64,000 nucleotides of DNA from Cryobacterium sp. PH29-G1 (GTDB lineage Bacteria; Actinomycetota; Actinomycetes; Actinomycetales; Microbacteriaceae): the NCBI RefSeq assembly GCF_030063365.1, contig NZ_JASISY010000003.1, forward strand, positions 124,001 through 188,000. Reading direction: 5' to 3'. Every line of letters starts with the position of its first letter. Position 1 is the stretch's first letter. The notes under the pieces are model-generated. The model made no database searches. It was not told the DNA's origin and saw only the letters and a program-made list of their open reading frames with translations. The position numbers and the translations under genes are program-made. Positions 8,056 through 16,239 of this stretch are shown here, in pieces.

Positions 8056-9444
8056 TTAGCGGCTGGGCGCGCCAGCGAGGTCTGCGGAGGCGGCACGATC
8101 GGCCGACTCGACGGCATCCGCTGCGTCAATGTCGTGCAGCGACAGGCCGCGGGTTTCTTTGAGGGTCAGCACCACGATGGCCGTGAGGAGGCAGGCCGAC
8201 GCGAGGTAAATCGCCACCGGCACCGACGAGCCGTAGGCGGAGAGCAGGCTCACCGCGATGATCGGGGCGATGGAGCCCGCGATGACCGACGTGACCTGGT
8301 ACCCGAGTGAGACCCCCGAGTAACGCATGCGGGTGGGGAACATCTCGGCCATGATGGCGGGCTGGCCGGCGTACATGAGGGCGTGAAAGAGCAGGCCCAT
8401 CATGATGGCGAGGATGATGATCATGTCGTTCGCCGTATCCATCATGGGGAAGGCGAAGAAACCCCAGGTGCCGGCGAACACGGCACCCGTGAAGTACAGC
8501 GGACGACGGCCGAACCGGTCGGACAGGTGACCGACAATGGGAATCACGATGAAATGTACGGCGTGCGCGATGAGCAGGAGGAGCAGAACACGGGAGGTGT
8601 CCATCTGCACGATGATCTTCAGATAGGTGATCGAGAAGACCACGACGAGGTAGTACAGGATGTTCTCGGCGAAGCGCAGGCCCATGGCGGTGAACACCCC
8701 GCGCGGGTAGCGGCGGAAGACCTCGATAATGCCGAAGCCCTTGTCCTGTTCGACGACCTCCTTCTGCGCCTTGAGAAAGATCGGCGCATCACTGACCTTG
8801 GTGCGAATGTAATAGCCGACGAGCACGATCACGGCGGAGAGCCAGAACGCGACCCGCCAGCCCCAGCTGAGGAACGCCGCATCGGAGAGCGTGGTGGCGA
8901 GTACGAACAGTACGGCGGTGGCGAGCAGGTTGCCCATCGGCACCGCGGCCTGCGGCCAGCTGGCCCAGAATCCGCGCGACTTCGCGGGGCTGTGCTCGGC
9001 GACGAGGAGAACTGCGCCGCCCCATTCGCCGCCGACCGCGAAGCCCTGGATGAAGCGCAGGAGCACGAGAAGAACCGGTGCGAGGTAGCCGATCTGTTGG
9101 AACGTCGGCAGGCAGCCCATCAGGAAGGTGGCGACTCCGACCAGTACGAGGCTGAACTGGAGCAGGCGTTTGCGGCCGAACTTGTCACCGAAGTGGCCGA
9201 AGACGATGCCGCCGATCGGGCGGGCCAGAAACCCCACCGCATAGGTGGCGAATGCGGCGATAATGCCTTCGAGTTCGGTGCCCGCGTTCGGAAAGAACAG
9301 GGTGCCGAAGACCAGGGTGGCCGCGGAAGCGTACAGAAAGAATTCATACCATTCGACGACCGTGCCGGCCATGGAGGCCGCAACGACCTTCTTTAATCCG
9401 GATGACTGCACACCGTTTCGGGTGTCGGCTCTGGACGTACTCAT
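8056..9444 (-). CDS. MFS transporter, metabolite:H+ symporter (MHS) type
   Basis: Proton-coupled uptake system of the MHS branch (ProP, ShiA, KgtP, citrate/dicarboxylate carriers). From ATG 9444 the protein has 462 residues; this start is chosen because GAGGGGG precedes it, while the longer reading to 9597 adds an unlikely N-terminus. Twelve helices are apparent, with MHS/MFS signatures GHFGDKFGRKRLL after helix 2 and RPIGGIVFG, GEWGGAVLL near 150, and a second DRFGRRPLY loop. The substrate cannot be read from sequence. A TGTGC-N6-GCACA site 111 bases upstream matches the mmsB-lysR operator, so a valine- or propionate-related acid is a reasonable guess. Confidence 0.88.
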   Translation of the reverse strand: MSTSRADTRNGVQSSGLKKVVAASMAGTVVEWYEFFLYASAATLVFGTLFFPNAGTELEGIIAAFATYAVGFLARPIGGIVFGHFGDKFGRKRLLQFSLVLVGVATFLMGCLPTFQQIGYLAPVLLVLLRFIQGFAVGGEWGGAVLLVAEHSPAKSRGFWASWPQAAVPMGNLLATAVLFVLATTLSDAAFLSWGWRVAFWLSAVIVLVGYYIRTKVSDAPIFLKAQKEVVEQDKGFGIIEVFRRYPRGVFTAMGLRFAENILYYLVVVFSITYLKIIVQMDTSRVLLLLLIAHAVHFIVIPIVGHLSDRFGRRPLYFTGAVFAGTWGFFAFPMMDTANDMIIILAIMMGLLFHALMYAGQPAIMAEMFPTRMRYSGVSLGYQVTSVIAGSIAPIIAVSLLSAYGSSVPVAIYLASACLLTAIVVLTLKETRGLSLHDIDAADAVESADRAASADLAGAPSR

Positions 9445-9554
9445 GTAATTTCCCCCTCGTGTCTTCATTGACACAACGTGCGCGCACGTCGTTTGGCTCG
9501 TCTCAGCTTGCGTGCCGGTTGGGGAGCTGTCAAAGTCGATTCGCACAGACGGTT

Positions 9555-9570
9555 TGTGCAGAAATGCACA
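9555..9570. promoter_or_regulatory. Second TGTGC-N6-GCACA operator, upstream of the MHS transporter
   Basis: TGTGC AGAAAT GCACA repeats the core arms and spacing of the 7021-7042 palindrome. It lies 111 bases before the transporter start and 68 before the divergent cysteine-rich gene. An overlapping GCACA at 9543-9547 may form a second half site. Confidence 0.55.
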
Positions 9571-9637
9571 TTTTGTCGCGGGGAATGCGTGCGGCACCGG
9601 TATTCTCGACAGAACGAACCATGAGGTGGGAGCAACC

Positions 9638-10279
9638 GTGACGCACGCGCATCCGCTGCACGTCGACCTTGAAGTGGCCTGCTTGTGCTGCCTCGCGCCG
9701 CAGCCTTTTCACTTCACCTCGCTGAGTGACCAGGTGGTCTGCGCGCTCTGTGTGCGCCATATCGGAGCCGAGAAGAGTGAGCGCCGCGATCTCGAACATG
9801 TGCGAATGTGGGCTGCCCGCTGGGCCGCGTCCGAGGTCGCACAGGAGGAGTACCGCGTTGAAACGGATGCCCTGCTCGTGACCCGAGACCAGCACCTGAC
9901 CGCGCTGCGCGACCAGGTCGCCGAGCTCACCGCGCTCGTTGCCGGTCAATTCTCGGCCGGGATCGACGGGGTGCGGAGCTTGCTGCAGAACGATCTGGTC
10001 AAGCGCGCCGAACGCAACACCGAGCTTGCCCGGCGCCAGATCGACTGGGCCATGGCCGGACTCTGGCGCATCGAGCTGCTGCACCACGACGATCCGGCCC
10101 GGCCCGAGAAATGCTCCTGCGGCCGCACAGCCGGCACCTGCGCCGAGAGCACCGCGATCGACTCGCTCCGGCAGGCGCTGCGCGACTGGGAGAAGAAGAA
10201 CGTGGCGCTGTTGCAGGACGGCCGTCGGCATGGACTGCCTGGCGATCACCCGGCGGTGCTGGCCCAGCGCATCCGCTGA
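9638..10279 (+). CDS. Hypothetical protein with cysteine clusters
   Basis: I do not recognise this 213-residue protein. The start is taken as GTG 9638 with GGTGGGAG upstream. The N-terminus holds ACLCC and, about 20 residues later, CALCVRH, which together look like a treble-clef or zinc-ribbon metal site. A helical, charged middle (about 50-140; ARWAASEVAQEEYRVE, LRDQVAELTALVAGQF) may form a coiled coil. A second cluster, KCSCGRTAGTC, follows near 165. It is divergent from the MHS transporter and ends 4 bases from the converging drug exporter gene. A zinc-binding intracellular protein is likely; function unknown. Confidence 0.65.
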   Translation: MTHAHPLHVDLEVACLCCLAPQPFHFTSLSDQVVCALCVRHIGAEKSERRDLEHVRMWAARWAASEVAQEEYRVETDALLVTRDQHLTALRDQVAELTALVAGQFSAGIDGVRSLLQNDLVKRAERNTELARRQIDWAMAGLWRIELLHHDDPARPEKCSCGRTAGTCAESTAIDSLRQALRDWEKKNVALLQDGRRHGLPGDHPAVLAQRIR

Positions 10280-10283
10280 ACGG

Positions 10284-11741
10284 CTAGTGCGCCGGTGTGC
10301 TCTCGACGGCATCGCCGAGCGGGGGGCGTCGTACGAGGAATGCGGCGGGGATCGCGACGAGCGAGATGATGGCGCCGCACAGGAACGCACCGCGGATGCC
10401 GGAGGCAATAGCGGAGACCTCGGAGACACCCTGTGCCATCAGGTCGGCGGACTGCGAGGTCATGACCGCAATGAAGAGGGCCGTTCCGGCGGCACCGGCG
10501 AGTTGTTGGACGGTGCCGACGACCGCGCTGCCGTGAGAGTACAGGCTGGGCTTGAGGGAGCCGAGCCCCGCGCTGAACAGCGGAGTGAACAGCAGCGCGA
10601 GGCCGGCGCTCATCGTGATGTGGGCGAGCATGAGCATCCACGGCGGCGTCGTTTGTGCCAGCATGGTCATCGCCCAGAAGGCAGCGCTGACCAAAATCGA
10701 GCCGGGAACCAGCAGAATCGTCGTGCCGCGACGGTCGTAAATACGACCCACGAACGGCGCGAGCAGCCCCATGGTTAGGCCGCCCGGAAGCAGGAGCAGC
10801 CCGCTGGCGAGGGCCGTCATGCCGAGCACGTTCTGCATGTACAACGGCAGCAGAATAATGGTGCCGAACAGGGCGAGCATGCTGATGCCGAGCATGGAAA
10901 TCGCGAGCGTGAAATTGCGTGAGTTGAACGTGCGCAGGTCGAGCAGGGCGCGATCGGTGCGCTGCAGGTGCACTTGGCGCAAAATGAACACGGCGAGAGC
11001 GATCAGCCCGACGCCGAGTGGCAGCCAGCCGGCAGCGGATGCGCCGCCCAGGTTGCTCAACCCGTAGACGAACCCGCCGAAGCCCAATGCCGAGAGAATG
11101 ATCGAAATCACGTCGATCGGGATTGTGCGCGGTGTCGTCACGTTCTGAATGCGTGCGGCGCCGAGCAGGAGGGCGCCGACGGCGATGGGCAGCACCAGCA
11201 GAAACATCCAACGCCAGTCGAGCACGCTCAGGATGAGGCCGGAGATGGTCGGGCCGATCGCCGGGGCGACGGAGATGACGATGGAAATATTGCCCATCGT
11301 TTTGCCGCGCGAGGCCGGTGCGACGAGAGTCATCACGGTCGTCATGAGCAGCGGCATCATGATGGCCGTTCCGCTGGCCTGCACGATGCGGCCGATGAGC
11401 AACACCTCAAAGCCCGGCGCGAGTGCGGCGACTAGGGTGCCGGTGCTGAACAACGTCATGGCGGTAATGAACACGGGGCGGGTGTGGAACCGCTGAATCA
11501 GAAAACCGGTGATCGGAATGACGACGGCCATTGTGAGCATGAACGCCGTGGTCAGCCACTGCGCGGCGGTGGCCGTGATGCTGAGGTCTTTCATGAGGCG
11601 CGGCAGGGCCACGCCCATGATGGTTTCGTTCAAGATGACCACGAATGCGGAGATCAGCAGCAGTCGGATCACCAGCTGATTGCGTTTGGTGTCGAGGAGA
11701 CCGGCCTGCGGCATCGAATCGGTGGCGGCTGGTGCGGTCAT
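10284..11741 (-). CDS. MFS multidrug exporter, DHA2 (EmrB/QacA) family
   Basis: 485 residues with about 14 hydrophobic helices. Family marks include the motif C-like stretch near 160 (SVAPAIGPTISGLILSVLDWRWMF), the WLTTAFMLTMAVVIPITGFL segment after helix 1 and QRFHTRPVF in the first loop. It should export drugs or other amphiphiles using the proton gradient. The gene stands alone; its upstream 220 bases up to the uvrA-like stop contain a long palindrome rather than an obvious regulator gene. Confidence 0.9.
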   Translation of the reverse strand: MTAPAATDSMPQAGLLDTKRNQLVIRLLLISAFVVILNETIMGVALPRLMKDLSITATAAQWLTTAFMLTMAVVIPITGFLIQRFHTRPVFITAMTLFSTGTLVAALAPGFEVLLIGRIVQASGTAIMMPLLMTTVMTLVAPASRGKTMGNISIVISVAPAIGPTISGLILSVLDWRWMFLLVLPIAVGALLLGAARIQNVTTPRTIPIDVISIILSALGFGGFVYGLSNLGGASAAGWLPLGVGLIALAVFILRQVHLQRTDRALLDLRTFNSRNFTLAISMLGISMLALFGTIILLPLYMQNVLGMTALASGLLLLPGGLTMGLLAPFVGRIYDRRGTTILLVPGSILVSAAFWAMTMLAQTTPPWMLMLAHITMSAGLALLFTPLFSAGLGSLKPSLYSHGSAVVGTVQQLAGAAGTALFIAVMTSQSADLMAQGVSEVSAIASGIRGAFLCGAIISLVAIPAAFLVRRPPLGDAVESTPAH

Positions 11742-11895
11742 TGCTGGTCCTGACGGTCGTGCGAATAGAGGGCGGTGCGGTTCCGGGGCCGGTCGCCCCG
11801 GGGCGGGGCGGCGTGACCGGGGCGGCTCACTGTGACCGCCGCTAAATGCAGCGTTACCCCGGCCTCGAATTATTCCGCCGCCCCTGACTCAGCTT

Positions 11896-11956
11896 CGCGA
11901 AAGCGGGAAATTGGTTGCTTCCGGTACCGTGAAGCAACCATTTTCCCGCTTTCGCG
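11896..11956. repeat. 61-nt near-perfect palindrome
   Basis: Two 26-base arms (beginning CGCGAAAGCGGGAAA and ending TTTCCCGCTTTCGCG) differ at one position and flank a 9-base centre that itself contains CGGTACCG. It sits 9 bases beyond the uvrA-like stop. It could act as a strong terminator for that transcript, but it is longer than usual and has no T run; a palindromic mobile repeat is the alternative. Confidence 0.75.
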
Positions 11957-11960
11957 TGAC

Positions 11961-12020
11961 GGGGTTAGGGGAGGGGGAGGCGGAGGGGGAGGGGGAGGCG
12001 GAGGCGGAGGTAGGGGGCGG
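11961..12020 (+). repeat. G-rich hexamer-type repeat at the end of the uvrA-like gene
   Basis: On the plus strand this is almost pure purine, built from GGGGGA and GGCGGA words with many runs of three to five G. It encodes the repetitive LRLRLPLPLRLPLP tail of the UvrA-like protein on the other strand. It can in principle form a G-quadruplex and is prone to slippage. Confidence 0.75.
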
Positions 12021-14481
12021 TGCGGCTGGTGGGATGGGCGGCGACCGTGGCGGGGGTACCGGCGGCGATGATGCGACCTCCGGCGTCACCTCCGGAGGGG
12101 CCGAGGTCGATCACCCAGTCGGCGGCGGCGACCACATCCATCTCGTGTTCGACCAGTACCACCGTGTTGCCGGCGTCGACCAGACGCCCGAGCTGCAGCA
12201 TGAGCAGTTCAACGTCGGCCGGGTGCAGCCCGGTCGTCGGCTCGTCGAGCAGGTAGAGCGTGTGGCCGCGGCGGGCTCGTTGCAGTTCGGTCGCGAGCTT
12301 GATGCGCTGCGCCTCCCCGCCGGAGAGTTCGGTGGCGGGCTGACCGAGGCGCAGATACCCGAGGCCCACTTCGCGCAGGGTTTCGAGGCTGCGCGCCGCC
12401 ACGGCGACGTCGGCGAGAAAGAGCAGCGCGACATCGACTGTGAGGCCGAGAACCTCGGCGATGCTCTTGTCGCGGTAGGTCACCTCGAGGGTTTCAGAGT
12501 TGTAGCGCGCTCCGCCGCAGTCGGGGCAGGGCGCGTAGCTACCCGGCAGAAAGAGCAGCCCGACGGCCACGAACCCTTCACCGAGGCACGTTTCGCAGCG
12601 GCCGCCGGCCACGTTGAAGGAGAACCGTGAGGCGGTGTAGCCGCGCGCCCGCGCCTCATCGGTAGCGGCAAACGTGGCACGAACGGCATCGAACAGGCCG
12701 GTGTATGTGGCGAGGTTGGAGCGCGGCGTGCGCCCGATCGGCTTCTGATCCACCTGCACCAACCGATCGACGGCCTCGAGCCCGGTGACCGCGGTCACCG
12801 GCATCCGCTCAGCGAGCTCGATCTCGGCATCGGGGTCGGCGAGGTCGAGCACGGGGCCATCGTCGGGGTCGGGATGCAGGTACCGCCCGACGGCTTCGGC
12901 GAGTACCTGGCTGACCAGGGTCGACTTGCCGGAGCCGCTCACACCGGTCACGGCCGTCAGCACCCCGAGCGGAATTTGCGCGTCCAGGCCCTGCAGGTTG
13001 TGCCGGGTGATATCGGTCAGGCCTAACCAGCCCAGCGGATGCCGCAACTCGCCCCGCGTCACCGGCGTGCGGTCTGCCTCGAACAGGTAGTTGCGGGTTA
13101 TGGACGCTTCGACCTCCGCCAGCCCGGCGGTGGGCCCGCTGTAGAGCACCTCGCCGCCGCCCTCGCCGGCCAGGGGGCCGACGTCGACGACCCAGTCGGC
13201 GCGTGTGACGACGTCCATATTGTGTTCGACCACGAAGACCGAGTTGCCCGAGAGCTTGAGCTGTTCGAGCACGAGCAGCAGGGGTTCGGCGTCGGCCGGG
13301 TGCAGCCCGGCCGAGGGCTCATCGAGCACGTAGATGACACCGAACAGACCCGAGCGCAGCTGCGTCGCGATGCGCAGGCGCTGCATTTCTCCCGGGGAGA
13401 GGGTTGGGGTCGACCGGCCGAGGGCCAGGTAGCCGAGACCGAGCTCGAGCAGCACATCGATGCGGCGGAGCAGGTCGCCGGCCAGGGTGACGGCCACCTC
13501 CGACGAAACGGCGGTCCCGTCGCCGGCCACGATCGGCCGCAGAATATCGACCAACGCGGTCATCGGCAGGGCGTTGAGCTCGGCAATCGAGAACCCGGCC
13601 ACAGTGACGGCGAGGGCTTCGGGCTTCAGGCCGCTGCCCGCGCAGTCCGGGCAGGGGCCGGTGTCGACATAGCGCAGCGCCCGTTGCCGCACGTTCGGGC
13701 TTTTGCTGTCGGCCAGCGTGTGCAGCAGGAAGCTCTTCGCGCTCCAGAACCGGCCCTGATACGGCTTAGCGATGCGATCACGTTGCGGCACGACCTCAAC
13801 CACCGGCTGTTCCTCCGTGAAGAGAATCCAGTCGCGGTCGGCACGGGAGAGTTGCTGCCACGGCGCATCGATGTCGTAGCCGAGCACGGCGACGATATCG
13901 CGCAGGTTCTTGCCCTGCCAGGCTCCGGGCCAGGCTGTGATGGCACCGTCGCGAATGCTCAGCGTGGGGTCAAGTACCATCGACGCCTCAGAAACGGTGT
14001 GGGCCATGCCCAGGCCGTGGCAGCGCGGGCAGGCGCCCATCGCTGTGTTCGGTGAGAAGGAGTCGGATTCGAGGCGACTGACGGCGGCCGCTGGATATAT
14101 GCCGGCACGGGAATACATCATGCGCAGTGAGTTGGAAAGGGTCGTGACCGTGCCGACGCTCGAGCGGGAACTGGGGGTTCCTCGGCGCTGTTGCAGGGCA
14201 ACGGCCGGCGGCAGCCCGGTGATCTCGTCGACGTGCGGGGTATGTCCCTGCTGGATCAGGCGCCGGGCATAAGGCGCGACCGACTCGAAAAAGCGTCGCT
14301 GCGCTTCGGCGAAGATCGTGCCGAAGGCCAGCGACGACTTGCCAGAACCAGACACCCCGGTGAACGCCACGATGGCATCGCGGGGCACATCGACGTTCAC
14401 ATCACGCAGGTTGTTCTCTCGGGCACCGCGCACCCGCACAAAAGAATCGGCGGAAAACGGGTTCGACTGGAGGGAAGGCAT
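11965..14481 (-). CDS. Short class-II UvrA-like ABC ATPase
   Basis: 838 residues, against about 950 for housekeeping UvrA, in keeping with class II UvrA proteins that lack the UvrB-binding region. Two ABC modules are present, each with Walker A (GVSGSGKSS near 41, GVSGSGKST near 500), signature (TLSPGEMQR, ELSGGEAQR) and Walker B followed by D-loop (LDEPSAGLHPAD, LDEPTTGLHPAD). Four CxxC zinc pairs occur: CPRC, CPDC, CETC, CPDC. Such proteins are linked to DNA-damage tolerance or to resistance against DNA-binding drugs (DrrC type). The C-terminus runs into an odd Leu/Arg/Pro repeat made by a G-rich microsatellite. It lies 51 bases after the acyl-CoA synthetase on the same strand. Confidence 0.9.
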   Translation of the reverse strand: MPSLQSNPFSADSFVRVRGARENNLRDVNVDVPRDAIVAFTGVSGSGKSSLAFGTIFAEAQRRFFESVAPYARRLIQQGHTPHVDEITGLPPAVALQQRRGTPSSRSSVGTVTTLSNSLRMMYSRAGIYPAAAVSRLESDSFSPNTAMGACPRCHGLGMAHTVSEASMVLDPTLSIRDGAITAWPGAWQGKNLRDIVAVLGYDIDAPWQQLSRADRDWILFTEEQPVVEVVPQRDRIAKPYQGRFWSAKSFLLHTLADSKSPNVRQRALRYVDTGPCPDCAGSGLKPEALAVTVAGFSIAELNALPMTALVDILRPIVAGDGTAVSSEVAVTLAGDLLRRIDVLLELGLGYLALGRSTPTLSPGEMQRLRIATQLRSGLFGVIYVLDEPSAGLHPADAEPLLLVLEQLKLSGNSVFVVEHNMDVVTRADWVVDVGPLAGEGGGEVLYSGPTAGLAEVEASITRNYLFEADRTPVTRGELRHPLGWLGLTDITRHNLQGLDAQIPLGVLTAVTGVSGSGKSTLVSQVLAEAVGRYLHPDPDDGPVLDLADPDAEIELAERMPVTAVTGLEAVDRLVQVDQKPIGRTPRSNLATYTGLFDAVRATFAATDEARARGYTASRFSFNVAGGRCETCLGEGFVAVGLLFLPGSYAPCPDCGGARYNSETLEVTYRDKSIAEVLGLTVDVALLFLADVAVAARSLETLREVGLGYLRLGQPATELSGGEAQRIKLATELQRARRGHTLYLLDEPTTGLHPADVELLMLQLGRLVDAGNTVVLVEHEMDVVAAADWVIDLGPSGGDAGGRIIAAGTPATVAAHPTSRTAPYLRLRLPLPLRLPLP

Positions 14482-14532
14482 TAGACCAACTTTAGTTCGC
14501 CCGCCTGAGATTGTGTTGGTCGCGCTGCGCGA

Positions 14533-16173
14533 CTATTTCGGCACGCTCTCTTCGGGCAGATCGCGCAGCACGACCTTCATGATCTTGCCGGTGGCCGTGC
14601 GCGGCAGGGCATCGACGAAGGTGACGAAGTCGGGCACCTTGAAAGCCGCGATGAGGGTGCGGGTGTGCGTGAGCAGATCGACCTCGGTGGAGATATGGTC
14701 GGGCCGCAGCACGACGTAAGCTTTGGGCCGCTCGCCCCACTTGGGATGCGGTATTCCCACGACAGCCACATCGAGCACCGTCGCGTGGGTCAACATGGCG
14801 TTCTCCACCTCGATCGTAGAAATGTTCTCGCCGCCCGAGATGATGATGTCCTTGGCCCGGTCCTTGATCTCGATGTAACCGTCGGCGTGCATGACACCGA
14901 GGTCGCCGGTATGAAACCAGCCACCGCGGAAGGCCTCGGCGGTGGCCTGGCGGTCCTTGAAATAGCCGAGCATGACGTTATTGCCGCGCAGGACGATCTC
15001 GCCGATCGTCTGGGCATCGGCTGGAACGTCGCGCATGTCGGCGTCAACGATGCGTGCCGATTCGGCCTGCACCATGCCAACACCCTGGCGGGAAATCTTG
15101 CGGGCACGTTCCTCCGCGGGCAGATCGTCCCACTCACGCTGGTATTCGCAGATCGTGTACGGGCCGTAGACCTCGGTCAGGCCGTAGACGTGCACGACCG
15201 TGATGCCGAGCGTGTCCAACTGCTCGATCACGCTCGGCGATGGCGGGGCGCCGGCCGTCGTGATCGCGAGCGGGGTCTCCAGCTTGTGCTTCATCGGTGC
15301 GTTGGCGATGACGCCGCACACGGTGGGAGCGCCGCACAGGTTGGTCACGCCGAGGGTATCGATGGCCGACCAGACCGATTCGGCACGCACCGTGCGCAGG
15401 CAGACGTGGGTGGCCCCGGCAGCCGTGACGGCCCAGGGCGTGCACCATCCGTTGCAGTGGAACATGGGCAGGGTCCACAGGTAGACCGAATCGCTCGTGA
15501 ACTTGTTGTGGAACACCTCGCCAAAGGAGTTGAGGTACGCGCCGCGGTGGGAGTACATGACGCCCTTGGGCTTGCCGGTCGTGCCCGAGGTGTAATTGAT
15601 CGAGATCACGCCGCGCTCGTCGGTGACTTCCCAGGCCAGCGGCTCATCGGAGTCATTGTCAGCCTCGGCCAGAAAGGATTCGAGCGTCTGCTGGCCGACA
15701 TCGAGGCCGCTTTCGGTGACGCCGAACTCACCGTCGGAGATTTCAATGACCCCCGTCAGTGCAGTGGATGCCGCGAAGGCGTTGCCGACACCGCCGACCA
15801 GCTCGGCGTCAATGAACAGCAGGGCAGCCTCGGAGTGCTCCAGAACGTAGTGCACCTCCGGCCCGGCCAGCCGGGAATTCAACGCGACGAGCACACCGCC
15901 GGCCAGTGGAACCGCGTAGTGAGCGATGAGCATCTCGGGTATATTCGGCGCGAGGAATATAACGCGATCGCCCGGATTGATGCGGGAGCGGATGGCGTGG
16001 GCCATCCGCTCTGCCGCCCGGGAGAATTCCAGGTAGCTGTACCGACGATCGCCGTAAATGATCGCATCCTTGTTGGGGAATACTTCGGCGCTGCGCTGCA
16101 GAAACCGCATCGGCGTGAGCGGTGAGTCATTGGGTGATCCGGTGCTGCTGAGCATTGTCGAAAGGTCAATCAC
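14533..16173 (-). CDS. Acyl-CoA synthetase (AMP-forming)
   Basis: Activates a carboxylic acid to its CoA thioester through an acyl-adenylate. 546 residues of the ANL superfamily: P-loop YTSGTTGKPKGV near 195, the YGLTEVYGP motif near 335, and GWFHTGDLGVMHADGYIEIKDR near 420 ending in the hinge that moves the C-terminal domain; the catalytic lysine lies in RTATGKIMK near 532. The sequence resembles medium-chain or methylmercaptopropionate-type (DmdB) ligases; chain length is not readable. It follows the acyl-CoA dehydrogenase by 66 bases, so the two probably serve one beta-oxidation route under the TetR regulator. Confidence 0.9.
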   Translation of the reverse strand: MIDLSTMLSSTGSPNDSPLTPMRFLQRSAEVFPNKDAIIYGDRRYSYLEFSRAAERMAHAIRSRINPGDRVIFLAPNIPEMLIAHYAVPLAGGVLVALNSRLAGPEVHYVLEHSEAALLFIDAELVGGVGNAFAASTALTGVIEISDGEFGVTESGLDVGQQTLESFLAEADNDSDEPLAWEVTDERGVISINYTSGTTGKPKGVMYSHRGAYLNSFGEVFHNKFTSDSVYLWTLPMFHCNGWCTPWAVTAAGATHVCLRTVRAESVWSAIDTLGVTNLCGAPTVCGVIANAPMKHKLETPLAITTAGAPPSPSVIEQLDTLGITVVHVYGLTEVYGPYTICEYQREWDDLPAEERARKISRQGVGMVQAESARIVDADMRDVPADAQTIGEIVLRGNNVMLGYFKDRQATAEAFRGGWFHTGDLGVMHADGYIEIKDRAKDIIISGGENISTIEVENAMLTHATVLDVAVVGIPHPKWGERPKAYVVLRPDHISTEVDLLTHTRTLIAAFKVPDFVTFVDALPRTATGKIMKVVLRDLPEESVPK

Positions 16174-16239
16174 GGGGACTCCTTTGTCCGAAAGGTTTGC
16201 CTACACGTAGGAGGGATGAAGCGAAAGCGTAAGGGGTGC

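Noticed and set aside
9476-9489. Palindrome ACGTGCGCGCACGT upstream of the MHS transporter
   Set aside because: Simple GC-alternating palindrome within the leader; no second copy seen, and the nearby TGTGC-N6-GCACA site is the better operator candidate.
8056-9597. Longer start (9597) for the MHS transporter
   Set aside because: The extra 51 residues contain the operator region, lack transporter similarity, and a strong ribosome site precedes ATG 9444.
11965-14481. Housekeeping uvrA
   Set aside because: The protein is about 100 residues short and lacks the UvrB-binding region, so it fits class II UvrA; uvrB and uvrC are not nearby.
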